DNA of 64,000 nucleotides. Source: Tsuneonella deserti (GTDB taxonomy: Bacteria > Pseudomonadota > Alphaproteobacteria > Sphingomonadales > Sphingomonadaceae). The DNA is taken from the NCBI RefSeq assembly GCF_014644315.1, contig NZ_BMKL01000001.1:2057001-2121000 (forward strand), written 5' to 3'. Numbering within the stretch: position 1 is the first letter of the stretch; each line of letters begins with the position of its first letter. The translations under genes and the position numbers were made by a program. Below the pieces are notes generated by a model. The model searched no databases and was not told where the DNA came from. It saw only the letters and a program-made list of their open reading frames with translations. Shown here in pieces: positions 34,869 through 44,157 of this stretch.

Positions 34869-35868
34869 TTCCGCGTGCCTGGGGGATACAGGCCCGCCCG
34901 GAGCAGGAGCAGGCCGGGTATCAGCGGCAGCCACAAGGTCAGCCCACGCAGGAGCAAGACCCCCGTCAGCGCGGCCTCGAACGGAATGTGCAGGGCAACC
35001 AGCATCGCGGTCGCGCTTGCTTCGAACGTGCCGAGGCCGAGCGGAATGGGAGCCAAGGTCGCAGCGATCGACCCTGCCATCAGTCCGAGGAAGCGGTTGC
35101 CGGCAGGAACGGCAAGCCCAGCGCATGGAGACACAGCGCGAGTGTCGCCGCGTCGGCGAGGAAGACTGAAGCGTTTAGCGCGGTGACAATCGTCAGGAGA
35201 CGGCGATTTCCGGCCAGCGTGGCCGGTGCTTCTCCGATGATCCCGATCAGGTTCCTCACGGGCCCGAGGTGTTCGACTTGCGCGGGCAATGGGCGGCTGC
35301 CACGGTGCCGCAACCACAGCGCCAGGGACGGGATGGCGATTGCTACCAGCAGCAGGGTGGTGATGACGCCTGTCAGCAGCGCTGTTGCTGCCTGGTGAAG
35401 CCACAGGATCACCAGCATGGCGAGCGCGAGCAGTGCATAGGAAACATAGTACCCGATCATCGACACGAGCAGTGCGGCCATTGCCGACCCGCGCGGAGCG
35501 CCCAGCGCGGTCAGTCGATTGACAAGGAGGAGATTGCCGCTCAGCCCTGCTCCAGGGAGAGCCTGGTCGGCAAACAGCTTGCTTACGGCGACGGGCAGAA
35601 GCCTCCGCAGCGGAAGCCGGTATCCGGAGAACCGCAGTACCGTTCGCCAACCGGCCGCAACCGCTGCATAGGTGCCCAGCTGAAAGCCCGCTGCGAGCAA
35701 TAGCCACACCGGCTGCGCCCGTCGTGCCAGCTCCAGGAATCGTTGCAGATCACCGAAATGGAGCACCAGAAGAACGGCCGAGGCTAGAACCATCGATGCC
35801 GCGAGCAACTGGAACAGCAGATGACTGCGAGACCGCCGAGCCGGAGAGTGCTTCGGGACCGTCATCAT
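34865..35868 (-). pseudogene. UPF0104/lysylphosphatidylglycerol synthase-like membrane protein, frameshifted
   Basis: Two overlapping frames together encode one protein. Bases 35868 to about 35100 give an N-terminal membrane region (LLFQLLAASMVLASAVLLVL to LCLHALGLPFLPA), then a stop. Another frame continues NRFLGLMAGSIAATLAPIPL, GLGTFEASATAMLVALHIPF and GVLLLRGLTLWLPLIPGLLL to TGA at 34865-34867, which is the expected C-terminus of this family. One missing base around 35085-35100 (on the minus strand within CTGCCGGCAACCGC) explains the break. Restored length would be about 333 residues. It may be a real inactivation or a sequencing/assembly error; intact coupling to mgtA argues that any inactivation is recent. 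Confidence 0.8.
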
Positions 35869-36172
35869 TATGCTGCGCGCGGTCTCGCCAAAAGAAGCCG
35901 GTCTGCGTTCACTACAGCGGCGACGAACCTAGGATCGGCGGAAGAATACATTGGCGCCTCGGGTCAGCCGGGCCAAGCCGGGAACGAAGGCCATTTCCCA
36001 ACCGCCGCCCGCATTGCTTTGTCGTCCGCGGTTGAAGCGGGGAGAGGCTGCCGGGAGAATTGGTATAGTTACGGAAAAGGAACGACTGCGCGTCTTGCGC
36101 GGTCACTATCGATGCAGCAACAGCATCCGAGTTGGCACCGCAGCCGCGGCGATCGGGAAGTTCGGACGCAAG
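35869..36172. other. Intergenic region without recognised gene
   Basis: About 304 bases between the frameshifted membrane-protein gene and the tRNA gene. Short open frames exist on both strands but none has a ribosome-binding site, recognisable motif or convincing codon pattern. It may carry the promoter of the minus-strand UPF0104-mgtA pair; no clear -35/-10 pair was seen. Confidence 0.5.
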
Positions 36173-36262
<90 letters not shown>

Positions 36263-36417
36263 GCGAGGGTTCATGCACTTGCCTCTGGCGAGGCCGGTCG
36301 AAACGAGCGCGCCGCCTAGCCGAGCGCCGCTGCCTTGCCAAGTCCCAACTGCCGGCATCGGGGAACAACCGGCGCGTCCGCCTTGTTACACTTATTCGCA
36401 AGGCTTATATTTGCTCC

Positions 36418-36798
36418 ATGGACCGCGCACAGTTCTTTTCCGCCCAGGCAGGCCGCACGATCGAGGCGCCGCGTCACGCCTCGGCGCGGTTCGCGGTGGG
36501 CGAGGTCGTACGCCATCGCCTGTTCGACTTCCGCGGGGTCGTCTTCGATGTCGATCCCGTGTTCGCCAATAGCGACGAATGGTACGAGGCGATCCCCGCG
36601 GCCGTCCGGCCCAGCCGGGACCAGCCGTTCTATCACCTGCTGGCCGAGAATGCGGAGAGCAGCTACGTCGCTTACGTCAGCCAGCAGAACCTGCTGCCGG
36701 ATGCCGAGAACGGACCCGTGGATCATCCTCAGGTTGCCGAGCTGTTCGAACGCTTTGCGGACGGACGCTACCGGCTGCGCCCGCGCCTGTCGCACTGA
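36418..36798 (+). CDS. hspQ: Heat shock protein HspQ (YccV-like)
   Basis: A 126-residue protein with the hemimethylated-DNA-binding YccV domain: FAVGEVVRHRLFDFRGVVFDVDP, then WYEAIP, QPFYHLLAE and SSYVAYVSQQNLLPD, all closely matching HspQ. In enterobacteria HspQ adapts substrates for Lon and influences DnaA; here the function is inferred from family. ATG 36418 begins the domain; sequence further upstream belongs to the tRNA region. Convergent with the ABC permease gene, four bases apart. Confidence 0.9.
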   Translation: MDRAQFFSAQAGRTIEAPRHASARFAVGEVVRHRLFDFRGVVFDVDPVFANSDEWYEAIPAAVRPSRDQPFYHLLAENAESSYVAYVSQQNLLPDAENGPVDHPQVAELFERFADGRYRLRPRLSH

Positions 36799-36802
36799 CT
36801 GC

Positions 36803-37705
36803 CTAGCTCTTCAGCTTCCATCCTGAGCGCAGCAACAGGTAGGTGGCGAGCGCGAGCAAGGTATTGAACACGCCAAGCCCGAGCGCGCTCTGCACCACCG
36901 CCATGTTGGTATCGCCGATATCGCTGCGCCCGAGGAAGCCGAAGCGGAAGCCCGAGATCACGTAGAAGAACGGGTTGGCGCGGCTGATCGCCTGGAAAGC
37001 CGGCGCGAGGTTGTGGATCACGTAGAACGTGCCCGACAGGAGGCTGAGCGGAGCCACGACGAAGTTTGTCACGGCGGCAGCGTGATCGAACTTCTCCGCC
37101 CATATCGACGTGATCAGGCCCAGCAGCGCCAGCATGGACGCGCCCATGAGGCCGAACCAGACGACCGCCCACGGATGGGCGACCGACAGGCTTACGCCTG
37201 GAAACATGGCCATCGCCGCGCCCACCGCAAGTCCGACCAGGATCGCGCGCGTCACCGCGGCGCCGACGATCCCCGCCATCAGCTCGCCATTAGAGAGCGG
37301 GGGCATCAGCAAGTCGATGATCGTTCCCTGGATCTTGCCGGACAGGAAGCTGAAGCTCGAATTGGCGAAGGCATTCTGCATCATGCCCATGACAATGAGG
37401 CCCGGGGCGATGAAGGTCGCGAACGGCACGCCAAGCACTTCTCGCCCGGCGCGCGAGCCCGAGCCGCCGCTCAGCGCGACGGTGAATATGACCAGAAACA
37501 GCAGCGTGGTGACCGCGGGCGCCCAGATCGTCTGCGTCTGCACCTTGAGAAACCGGCGAACCTCCTTAATATAGAGGCTCCACAGTCCCACACGATTGAT
37601 GCCGTGGATCAGCGGCTGCCCGCGCGGGTTGAATTGCTGGCGGGGGGCGGGACCGGCAATGGCTTCTGCCTCGGCAGGCGCAAGTGAGTGGGCTTGATCG
37701 GCCAT
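36803..37705 (-). CDS. ABC-2 type transporter permease
   Basis: A 300-residue integral membrane protein with six hydrophobic segments. Signatures are LYIKEVRRFLKVQTQTIWAP-type N-terminal amphipathic region (cited in part), FIAPGLIVMGMMQNAFANSS, and LLSGTFYVIHNLAPAFQAIS followed by NPFFYVISGFRFG, as in the YadH/NodJ group. ATG 37705 fits; longer readings run into gcrA in antisense. No ATPase gene is next to it, so its partner must lie elsewhere. The substrate is unknown. Confidence 0.87.
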   Translation of the reverse strand: MADQAHSLAPAEAEAIAGPAPRQQFNPRGQPLIHGINRVGLWSLYIKEVRRFLKVQTQTIWAPAVTTLLFLVIFTVALSGGSGSRAGREVLGVPFATFIAPGLIVMGMMQNAFANSSFSFLSGKIQGTIIDLLMPPLSNGELMAGIVGAAVTRAILVGLAVGAAMAMFPGVSLSVAHPWAVVWFGLMGASMLALLGLITSIWAEKFDHAAAVTNFVVAPLSLLSGTFYVIHNLAPAFQAISRANPFFYVISGFRFGFLGRSDIGDTNMAVVQSALGLGVFNTLLALATYLLLRSGWKLKS

Positions 37706-37759
37706 GGCGCCGCGACTAGGGCCAAGCGCCCCGAGAAACAAGAAACTTGGGGCGGCGCC
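37706..37759. repeat. Inverted repeats in the gcrA / ABC permease divergent promoter region
   Basis: GGCGCCGC at 37706-37713 is the exact complement of GCGGCGCC at 37752-37759; inside them CGCCCC can pair with GGGGCG. The region separates two divergent starts by only 87 bases. Possible operator or alternative RNA hairpins; no GANTC methylation site (the CcrM target that GcrA reads) is present here. Confidence 0.35.
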
Positions 37760-37792
37760 TCCCCAGGAAACGACAGGATCCAAACCGACCCG

Positions 37793-38467
37793 ATGAGCTG
37801 GACCGACGAACGCATCGCCACCTTGAAGAAGATGTGGGAAAGCGGCTCGACCGCGAGCCAGATCGCCGACGAGCTCGGCGGGGTCAGCCGCAATGCCGTG
37901 ATCGGCAAGGCTCACCGCCTCGGCCTCAAGGCGCGCCCTTCTCCCGTCAAGCCCAACGAGGAGAAGCCCGAGGTCAAGAAACCGGCCGCAGCTCCGGCGC
38001 CCAAGCCGGCTGCCAAGCGTCCTCAGGTGGCCGCGACGCCCGCGCCTGCCCACACGCCCGAACCAGAGCCGCGCCCTGCTCCGCGCGCAGAGATACCCAG
38101 CCAGCCTGTTCCCAATCCGACCGGCGACATGCCGCGCATCGTTTCCGTCGGACCCGGCGGCTTCCTGCGCCAGGGTCCGGGCGACCAGCAGCCGCCGATC
38201 CCCCCCGCCCCGCCGCGTCGCCTGGTACCGGCCAAGCCCAGCCCGGAGATCGCGGACAAGACCAGCCTGCTCGATCTCAATGACAAGGTGTGCCGCTGGC
38301 CGATGGGCCACCCGGGCGAAGCCGATTTCCACTTCTGCGGGGAAGCAGTGAACCCCGGTTTCCCGTACTGCGTCGAACACTGCGGACGCGCCTACCAGGC
38401 GCAGCTGCCGCGCGGCGCGCGCCGTCCACCGCCGCCGCTGCCGTTCGGCGGCCCGCGGGTCCGCTGA
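37793..38467 (+). CDS. gcrA: Cell-cycle transcriptional regulator GcrA
   Basis: A 224-residue GcrA-family protein. The N-terminal helix-turn-helix MSWTDERIATLKKMWESG, then ASQIADELGGVSRNAVIGKA and HRLGLKARPSP, is diagnostic. The middle (about residues 45-150) is a Pro/Ala-rich linker. The C-terminal sigma-70-interacting domain contains CRWPMGHPGEADFHFCGE and YCVEHCGRAYQ with conserved cysteines. In Caulobacter GcrA works with sigma-70 at CcrM-methylated promoters. ATG 37793 is the start; a strong terminator follows the gene. Confidence 0.95.
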   Translation: MSWTDERIATLKKMWESGSTASQIADELGGVSRNAVIGKAHRLGLKARPSPVKPNEEKPEVKKPAAAPAPKPAAKRPQVAATPAPAHTPEPEPRPAPRAEIPSQPVPNPTGDMPRIVSVGPGGFLRQGPGDQQPPIPPAPPRRLVPAKPSPEIADKTSLLDLNDKVCRWPMGHPGEADFHFCGEAVNPGFPYCVEHCGRAYQAQLPRGARRPPPPLPFGGPRVR

Positions 38468-38477
38468 TTTCAGTTCC

Positions 38478-38512
38478 AGGCCCGGTCGTCGCGTGACGGC
38501 CGGGCCTTTTTC
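38478..38512 (+). terminator. Intrinsic terminator after gcrA
   Basis: AGGCCCGGTCGTC and GACGGCCGGGCCT form a 13-base stem with one G-T pair and a 4-base loop, followed by TTTTTC. It lies 11 bases after the gcrA stop and directly before the DUF1993 gene. Confidence 0.9.
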
Positions 38513-38529
38513 TTGCCGGGAGGAAATAC

Positions 38530-39051
38530 ATGCCGCTTTCGCTTCACGCCGCTTTCGTCCCCAGCGCGCTGCAGATGCTGGGCACCGCCCATCACCTGAT
38601 CGACAAGGCCGAGGCCTGGTGCGGCGAGCAGGGCGGCGAGCCAGGCGCAATCATCGGCGCCTGCCTGCATGAAAAGATGCTGCCGTTCGCCTACCAGATC
38701 AAAAGCGTCGCCGACCACACCGGCGGAGCGATCGATGGGCTACGCGAGGGCCTGTTCTCACCGCACATGGACGCCCCTCCGCAGGATTTCGCGGGACTGC
38801 GCACGCGCCTCGACCAGGCCATCGCGACCATGGAGGCAGTCACCGAAGAGGAGCTGGAGGCGAAGATCGGCGCACCGATGACGTTTCAAATGCGCGATTT
38901 CCGGATGCCGTTCACCGCGGAGAACTTCCTGCTGAGCTTTTCCCAGCCCAACTTCTATTTTCACACGGCAACCGCCTACGACATCCTGCGGATGAAGGGC
39001 CTCGATGTCGGCAAGCGCGACTTCCTCGGCAGAATGCGGCTCGCCAGCTAG
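38530..39051 (+). CDS. DUF1993 family protein
   Basis: A 173-residue soluble helical protein of the DUF1993 group, distantly like DinB/YfiT four-helix bundles. Recognisable parts are LSLHAAFVPSALQMLGTAHHL-type first helix (cited in part), LPFAYQIKSVADHTGGAIDG and NFLLSFSQPNFYFHTATAYDILR near the C-terminus (cited in part as FSQPNFYFHTATAYDILR). ATG 38530 has GGGAGG upstream. No function is known. Its TAG overlaps the convergent gene's TAG in CTAG. Confidence 0.85.
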   Translation: MPLSLHAAFVPSALQMLGTAHHLIDKAEAWCGEQGGEPGAIIGACLHEKMLPFAYQIKSVADHTGGAIDGLREGLFSPHMDAPPQDFAGLRTRLDQAIATMEAVTEEELEAKIGAPMTFQMRDFRMPFTAENFLLSFSQPNFYFHTATAYDILRMKGLDVGKRDFLGRMRLAS

Positions 39052-39728
39052 ACCCGCCGCGCAAACCAGATCGTGTGGCGCGGCCCCTTGTTGTTGGGGC
39101 GCGCGCGCACGGTCCGCTCCTCGACATCGAGACCTGCGTCCTTCAGCCTGCGGCTGAACTTGGGGTCCGGGGCGGCTGACCAGACCGCCAGCAGGCCGCC
39201 GGGGGCCAGCGCGTCGCGCGCACGGGCGATGCCGGTGCGGGTGTAGAGCCGCTCGTTCCCGGTACGCACGATGCCGTCGGGACCGTTGTCCACGTCGAGC
39301 AGGATGGCATCGTACGGGGGCGAGGTGCCATCGACGGCATCGTCGATCAACGCGGCCACGTCGCACAGCTCGATGGTCGCGCGCGAGTCTTCGAGCGAGT
39401 TTCCCGTGAGCTCAGCCAGCGGACCCCGCGCCCAGTCCAGGATCTCGGGGACGATCTCCGCCACCGTCACGTGCCCCGTCGGACCGAGGCGGGCCAGAGC
39501 AGCGCGCAGGGTAAACCCCATGCCATAGCCACCGATCAAGACCCGAGGGGAGGGCGTCTCCAGCCTGTCGAGCGTGAGTTCGGCCAACTGCTGCTCCGAG
39601 AACGCCATTCGCGTTCCCATCAGCTCGTCACGACCGAGCATGACAACGTGATCGGTACCGTGGCAGACGAGGGTAAGGGTTTCGCCCCCGGGGATGCGGG
39701 CGGTGGCGATGGTTTCGCGCGGTATCAT
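39048..39728 (-). CDS. Spermidine-synthase-like methyltransferase-fold protein
   Basis: A 226-residue Rossmann-fold protein like the SpeE family: VLIGGYGMGFTLRAAL (nucleotide loop, GGxGxG-like), VTVAEIVPEILDWAR, and YDAILLDVDNGPDG (the D-x-D region). The N-terminal tetramerisation domain of true spermidine synthases is short, so polyamine synthesis is uncertain; an aminopropyl- or methyl-transferase is possible. ATG 39728 has GAGG upstream. It lies just after the pnp terminator on the same strand. Confidence 0.82.
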   Translation of the reverse strand: MIPRETIATARIPGGETLTLVCHGTDHVVMLGRDELMGTRMAFSEQQLAELTLDRLETPSPRVLIGGYGMGFTLRAALARLGPTGHVTVAEIVPEILDWARGPLAELTGNSLEDSRATIELCDVAALIDDAVDGTSPPYDAILLDVDNGPDGIVRTGNERLYTRTGIARARDALAPGGLLAVWSAAPDPKFSRRLKDAGLDVEERTVRARPNNKGPRHTIWFARRV

Positions 39729-39760
39729 GCGGATCGTCCTCGCAGCGCGGGAGGGAAAAG

Positions 39761-39795
39761 AAAAGGGCCGCCGGATCTCTCCGACGGCCCCTTTT
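39761..39795 (-). terminator. Intrinsic terminator after pnp
   Basis: AAAAGGGCCGCCGG and CCGACGGCCCCTTTT form a long near-perfect stem with a 6-base loop; on the minus strand it is followed by TTTTCTTTTCC, a good T-rich tail. It lies 15 bases after the pnp stop. The flanking A- and T-runs could let it work in both directions. Confidence 0.88.
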
Positions 39796-39809
39796 CTGGT
39801 CAGGCCCGA

Positions 39810-42125
39810 TCAGTCCTTGAGGAAATCGGGAATGTGGCTTTCGCCGCCGCCACAGTCTTCGCGCGGGCCGCGATCGTCGCGACGCGGACCGCGGTCACCG
39901 CCGCGCCCGCCGCGATCACCGCCGCGTCCACCACGGTCGCCGCCGCCGCGCGGGCCGCGCCGGTCGCCGCGATCGCCGCCGGGGCGGTCACCACGGGGCT
40001 CGCGGGGAGGACGGGTGTCCTCCAGCTCCTCGCCGGTTTCCTGGTCGACGACACGCATCGACAGGCGGACCTTGCCGCGGTTGTCGATCTCGAGGACCTT
40101 GACCTTCACGGCCTGGCCTTCGCTGACAACGTCGGTCGGCTTCTCGACCCGCTCGTTCTTCATTTCGCTGACATGGACGAGACCGTCCTTGCCGCCCATG
40201 AAGTTCACGAACGCGCCGAAATCGACGATGTTGACGACCTTGCCGTCGTAGATCTTGCCGACTTCGGCCTCTTCCACGATGCCCGAGATCCACTTGCGAG
40301 CGGCCTCGATCTGGCTGAGGTCGGACGAAGAGATCTTGATCAGGCCTTCATCGTCGATGTCGACCTTGGCGCCGGTTTCGGCGACGATCTCGCGGATCAC
40401 CTTGCCGCCGGTGCCGATGACGTCGCGGATCTTCGACTTGTCGATCTGCATCGTCTCGATGCGCGGCGCGTGGGCCGACAGCTCGGTGCGGGCAGAGCCC
40501 AGCGCCTTGGTCATCTCGCCCAGGATGTGCGCGCGGCCGGCCTTCGCCTGCTCGAGCGCCTGCGCCATGATCTCGCGGGTGATCCCGGCGACCTTGATGT
40601 CCATCTGGAGCGAGGTGATGCCCGCTTCCGTTCCGGCCACCTTGAAGTCCATGTCGCCCAGGTGATCCTCGTCACCGAGGATGTCGCTGAGCACGGTGAA
40701 CTCGCTGCCTTCGAGGATCAGCCCCATCGCGATGCCCGAAACCGGGCGCGTGATCGGCACGCCGGCGTCCATCATCGACAGACAGCCGCCGCAGATCGTC
40801 GCCATCGAGGACGAGCCGTTGCTCTCCGTGATGTCCGACAGCACGCGGATCGTGTAGGGGAAGTCTTCCTTGCTCGGCAGCACCGCACGCAGCGCGCGCC
40901 AGGCGAGCTTGCCGTGGCCGATGTCACGGCGCGAAGGCGCCCCGAAGCGGCCCACTTCACCGACCGAGTACGGCGGGAAGTTATAGTGCAGCATGAAGTT
41001 CGAGTAGGAGAGACCCTCCAGCCCGTCGATCATCTGCTCGGCGTCCTTGGTGCCCAGCGTGGTGGTGCAGATCGCCTGCGTCTCGCCGCGGGTGAACAGC
41101 GACGAGCCGTGCGCGCGGGGCAGGAAGCCGACGATCGCCTCGATCGGGCGGACCTGGTCGGTCTTGCGGCCGTCGATGCGCTGGCCGTCCTTGAGGATCG
41201 CGCCGCGGACGATGTCCGCCTCGATCTTCTTGGTCAGCTTGTTGGCGACCATCCGGGTCTGGCCGTCGAACTGGTCCGAAGCGTAGTGCGCCTTGACCTT
41301 GTCGCGGGCCGCATTGAGCATGTCCGAACGATCGGACTTGCTGGTGGTCTTGTAGGCTGCCGCGATGTCGTCGCCGATCATCGCCTTGATGGCGGCTTTC
41401 ATCTCGGTCTGGTCGTCGGCCTGATTGACCTGCCACGGTTCCTTGGCAGCCTGCTCGGCGAGATCGACGATCAGGTTCACGACCTTCTTGATCTCGTCGT
41501 GCGCGAACATCACGCCGCCGAGCATGATCTCTTCCGAAAGCTCCTTGGCTTCGGATTCGACCATCATCACCGCATCGCCGGTGGCGGCGACGATCAGGTC
41601 GAGCGCGCCATCGGCCGCTTCGCTCTGCTTGGGGTTGAGCGTGTACTCACCATCGACATAGCCGACACGCGCCGCGCCGATCGGGCCCATGAAGGGCACG
41701 CCCGATATGGTCAGGGCAGCCGAAGCCGCGATCATCGCAACGATATCGGGCTCGGTCTCGCCGTCGAACGACATGACCTGCGCGATCACGTTGATCTCGT
41801 TGTAGAACCCTTCCGGGAACAGCGGACGGACCGGACGGTCGATCAGGCGGCTGGTCAGCGTTTCCTTTTCGGTCGCGCCGCGCTCACGCTTGAAGAAGCC
41901 GCCCGGGATGCGCCCGGCGGCAGAGAACTTTTCCTGGTAGTGGACGGTGAGAGGGAAGAAATCCTGCCCCTCCTTGACCGACTTGGCGGCGGTCACGGCG
42001 CACAGCACCACGGTTTCGCCGTAAGTGGCCAGAACGGCCCCGTCGGCCTGGCGAGCGATACGCCCAGTTTCTAGGGTGAGGGTCTTTCCGCCCCACTCCA
42101 TCGATACGGTCTTGGTGTCGAACAT
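39810..42125 (-). CDS. pnp: Polyribonucleotide nucleotidyltransferase (PNPase)
   Basis: A 771-residue phosphorolytic 3'-5' exoribonuclease and degradosome component. Two RNase PH domains (about residues 10-230 and 310-540; [12 protein letters not shown] and the catalytic [18 protein letters not shown], cited in part as [16 protein letters not shown]), a KH domain ([15 protein letters not shown]) and an S1 domain ([16 protein letters not shown]) are all seen. After residue 700 a glycine/arginine/aspartate-rich tail with repeated [17 protein letters not shown] units ends in IPDFLKD. Such tails are common in alphaproteobacterial RNA enzymes and may bind RNA or RNase E. Confidence 0.98.
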   Translation of the reverse strand: MFDTKTVSMEWGGKTLTLETGRIARQADGAVLATYGETVVLCAVTAAKSVKEGQDFFPLTVHYQEKFSAAGRIPGGFFKRERGATEKETLTSRLIDRPVRPLFPEGFYNEINVIAQVMSFDGETEPDIVAMIAASAALTISGVPFMGPIGAARVGYVDGEYTLNPKQSEAADGALDLIVAATGDAVMMVESEAKELSEEIMLGGVMFAHDEIKKVVNLIVDLAEQAAKEPWQVNQADDQTEMKAAIKAMIGDDIAAAYKTTSKSDRSDMLNAARDKVKAHYASDQFDGQTRMVANKLTKKIEADIVRGAILKDGQRIDGRKTDQVRPIEAIVGFLPRAHGSSLFTRGETQAICTTTLGTKDAEQMIDGLEGLSYSNFMLHYNFPPYSVGEVGRFGAPSRRDIGHGKLAWRALRAVLPSKEDFPYTIRVLSDITESNGSSSMATICGGCLSMMDAGVPITRPVSGIAMGLILEGSEFTVLSDILGDEDHLGDMDFKVAGTEAGITSLQMDIKVAGITREIMAQALEQAKAGRAHILGEMTKALGSARTELSAHAPRIETMQIDKSKIRDVIGTGGKVIREIVAETGAKVDIDDEGLIKISSSDLSQIEAARKWISGIVEEAEVGKIYDGKVVNIVDFGAFVNFMGGKDGLVHVSEMKNERVEKPTDVVSEGQAVKVKVLEIDNRGKVRLSMRVVDQETGEELEDTRPPREPRGDRPGGDRGDRRGPRGGGDRGGRGGDRGGRGGDRGPRRDDRGPREDCGGGESHIPDFLKD

Positions 42126-42257
42126 GTAGTCTTTTCCTTCGCCCGCCTGCCCTATTGCAAGGCGGGGTTTGCTGCCGGGGATGCCGTCCCGGTCCGGTGC
42201 GGGGCTTTTCTCTCGCCCCCGGGCAGCAGGCCGGATGCCCGCGAGCCCAAATGCAAG
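42126..42257 (-). promoter_or_regulatory. Structured leader between rpsO terminator and pnp
   Basis: The 132 bases upstream of pnp contain several GC-rich potential hairpins, for example GCCCGCCT at 42141-42148 pairing with AGGCGGG at 42160-42166, and CCCCG/CGGGG-type pairings around 42200-42230. In E. coli the pnp leader is processed by RNase III for autocontrol; whether this leader does the same is inference only. Confidence 0.35.
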
Positions 42258-42280
42258 AAGGGCGGCTTCGAGCCGCCCTT
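42258..42280 (-). terminator. Hairpin after rpsO (terminator or processing site)
   Basis: AAGGGCGGCT-TCG-AGCCGCCCTT is a perfect 10-base stem with a 3-base loop, 10 bases after the rpsO stop. The minus-strand tail (CTTCTTGC) is only modestly T-rich, so partial read-through into pnp is likely. Confidence 0.75.
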
Positions 42281-42290
42281 CCCGCGAAAC

Positions 42291-42560
42291 TTACTTGCGA
42301 AGCCCGAGCTTCTGGATGAGCGCGTTATACCGCTCGACATCGATCTTCTTGAGATAGGCGAGCAGGCTGCGGCGCTTGTTGACCATCATCAGGAGACCAC
42401 GACGCGAGTGGTTGTCCTTGTGGTGGTCCTTGAAGTGCTCGGTCAGGTTGCGGATACGCTCGGTGAGGATCGCGACCTGCACTTCGGGAGATCCGGTATC
42501 GCCCTTCTCGCGGGCGTTGTCCTTGATGATCTCTTGCTTCTTTTCAGCGGTAATCGTCAT
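42291..42560 (-). CDS. rpsO: 30S ribosomal protein S15
   Basis: An 89-residue protein matching S15 along its whole length: [40 protein letters not shown] and [17 protein letters not shown] are family signatures (the second being the 16S-binding region). It follows truB directly, with the ATG adjoining the truB stop, and precedes pnp, the classical order truB-rpsO-pnp. Confidence 0.99.
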   Translation of the reverse strand: MTITAEKKQEIIKDNAREKGDTGSPEVQVAILTERIRNLTEHFKDHHKDNHSRRGLLMMVNKRRSLLAYLKKIDVERYNALIQKLGLRK

Positions 42561-43487
42561 TCAATCGTCTTTCGCGGCATCGGGGAAGTGGAAGCCGCGG
42601 ACGACTTTCGCCGTCCCCCCTTCGGCCTCCATCAGCGCCACCGGCACGCCGGCGCATCGCGCGAGAAAGAGCCCGTCGGGCAAGGCTTGACCGGACAAGA
42701 CCCGGCCCTGGCGGGCCGCCTGCGCGTCTGTCCGATCGAGTTCGTGGGCCGGGATACCGTCCAGCCCCGCCTCTAGCGGCAGGAGGTGGTCTTCAAGGGG
42801 CGCGCCCTTACCGATTTCATTGAGCGTGTCCAGCGAAATCGCCTGTTCCAGGCCGAACGGGCCCGCCCTGGTGCGCCTTAGATAGGTCACGTGACCCACG
42901 GTTCCAAGGGCGCGCGCGATGTCGCGCGCCAACGACCGGATGTAGGTGCCCTTCGATACGTGCGCCCGCAGGGTGGCCGAGACGTCGTCCGCATCGACCA
43001 GGTCGAGCGCGTGGACCGTGACCGCGCGGCTCGCCAGCTGTACCGCGTGCCCGGCCCGCGCGAGGTCGTAGGCCCGCTCACCACCTACCTTGAGCGCAGA
43101 ATAGGCTGGCGGCATTTGCTCGATCGGTCCGGTGAAGCGCGGCAGGACCGCTACGATATCCGGCCGCGTGGGCCGGTGCTCGCTTGTCGCCACGACCCTA
43201 CCCTCGGTATCGAGCGTATCTGTCTCCTCGCCGAAGCAGACGGTGAATTCATAGACCTTGCTCGCATCGAGCATGCGGCCCGCAAGCTTGGTCGCTTCGC
43301 CCAGCGCGATCGGGAGCACCCCCTCGGCCAAGGGGTCAAGAGTGCCCCCGTGGCCGATCCGCGTCTTGCCTTGGCCACCTTCGCGCAGGTTGCGCTTCAC
43401 CGCCGCCACCGCCTGGGTCGAGCCGAGGCCGCGCGGCTTGTCGAGCACCAGCCAGCCGTGGGGGATCACGAAGCGCCCGCGACCCAT
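42561..43487 (-). CDS. truB: tRNA pseudouridine(55) synthase TruB
   Basis: Makes pseudouridine 55 in the T-loop of tRNAs. GWLVLDKPRGLGSTQAV, then GHGGTLDPLAEGVLPIALGE with the catalytic Asp, and the insert YIRSLARDIARALGT are diagnostic. ATG 43487 gives 308 residues and overlaps the upstream protease gene by 22 bases; a GTG at 43469 is an alternative that would nearly avoid the overlap. It belongs to the infB-rbfA-truB-rpsO-pnp cluster. Confidence 0.96.
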   Translation of the reverse strand: MGRGRFVIPHGWLVLDKPRGLGSTQAVAAVKRNLREGGQGKTRIGHGGTLDPLAEGVLPIALGEATKLAGRMLDASKVYEFTVCFGEETDTLDTEGRVVATSEHRPTRPDIVAVLPRFTGPIEQMPPAYSALKVGGERAYDLARAGHAVQLASRAVTVHALDLVDADDVSATLRAHVSKGTYIRSLARDIARALGTVGHVTYLRRTRAGPFGLEQAISLDTLNEIGKGAPLEDHLLPLEAGLDGIPAHELDRTDAQAARQGRVLSGQALPDGLFLARCAGVPVALMEAEGGTAKVVRGFHFPDAAKDD

Positions 43488-44152
43488 TCGGCGAGCGCGA
43501 AGAACCAGCCTTGCAGCCATTCGACCGGCGGGCCGACGACCTTTTCGATGATGCCCGCGTCCGGAAATGCCCAGTTCGCCGCGATCAGCGCAACGAACAG
43601 CAGCATCCCGACATTGCGCAGCTTGGCATACTGCGCGGCAAGACTGCGCGGCAGCATTCCTTCGACGATATGCGATCCGTCGAACGGCGGAATGGGCAAC
43701 AGGTTGAACAGGGCGAGGAAGCCGTTGATCAGGATGAACAGCTGCAGCCCGGCGAAGACGTATTCACTGACGCCTGCGGGCGGCGCGACCAGTGTCCCGG
43801 CGTAGAGCCCGAGCGCCACCGCGCCGAGCGTCGCCAGCAGCAGGTTGGTTGCCGGGCCGGCGGCCGCCACCAGCATCATGCCGAGGCGCGGATTGCGCAG
43901 CCGGTTGAAGTTTACCGGCACCGGCTTGGCCCAGCCGAACACGGGACCGCCGAACAGCGCAAGCGCGCCGGGCACCAGCAGGGTGCCCACCGGATCGACG
44001 TGGCGGATCGGATTGAGCGTCAGCCGCCGCCGCTCCTTGGCGGTCGGGTCTCCCAGGGCGAGCGCGGCCCAGCCGTGAGCGACCTCGTGAAAGACGATCG
44101 CGATCACCAGGCAGGGGATCAATAGCAGGGCGAGTTGCAGCGTTTCGGACAT
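43466..44152 (-). CDS. Site-2 protease family (M50) membrane metalloprotease
   Basis: A 228-residue intramembrane protease. HEVAHG in the first membrane segment is the zinc-binding HExxH, and NLLPIPPFDGSHI supplies the third metal ligand (Asp) in the NPxDG-like motif. About five hydrophobic segments are seen and there is no PDZ domain, so it belongs to the short SpoIVFB/Rv-type group. ATG 44152 gives MSETLQLAL. The substrate is unknown, and its place inside the translation cluster is unusual. Confidence 0.92.
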   Translation of the reverse strand: MSETLQLALLLIPCLVIAIVFHEVAHGWAALALGDPTAKERRRLTLNPIRHVDPVGTLLVPGALALFGGPVFGWAKPVPVNFNRLRNPRLGMMLVAAAGPATNLLLATLGAVALGLYAGTLVAPPAGVSEYVFAGLQLFILINGFLALFNLLPIPPFDGSHIVEGMLPRSLAAQYAKLRNVGMLLFVALIAANWAFPDAGIIEKVVGPPVEWLQGWFFALAEWVAGAS

Positions 44153-44157
44153 GGCGC

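Noticed and set aside
32556..35186. Plus-strand open frame of over 870 codons opposite mgtA
   Set aside because: Antisense shadow of mgtA, which has all P-type ATPase motifs; the opposite frame has none.
39850..40020. Tandem DNA repeat element in the pnp 3' region
   Set aside because: The repeats are codons of the Gly/Arg/Asp-rich PNPase tail and stay in frame; no mobile-element features.
39471..42074. Plus-strand open frame of over 860 codons opposite pnp
   Set aside because: Asp/His/Leu-rich shadow of pnp; pnp is certain from its domains.
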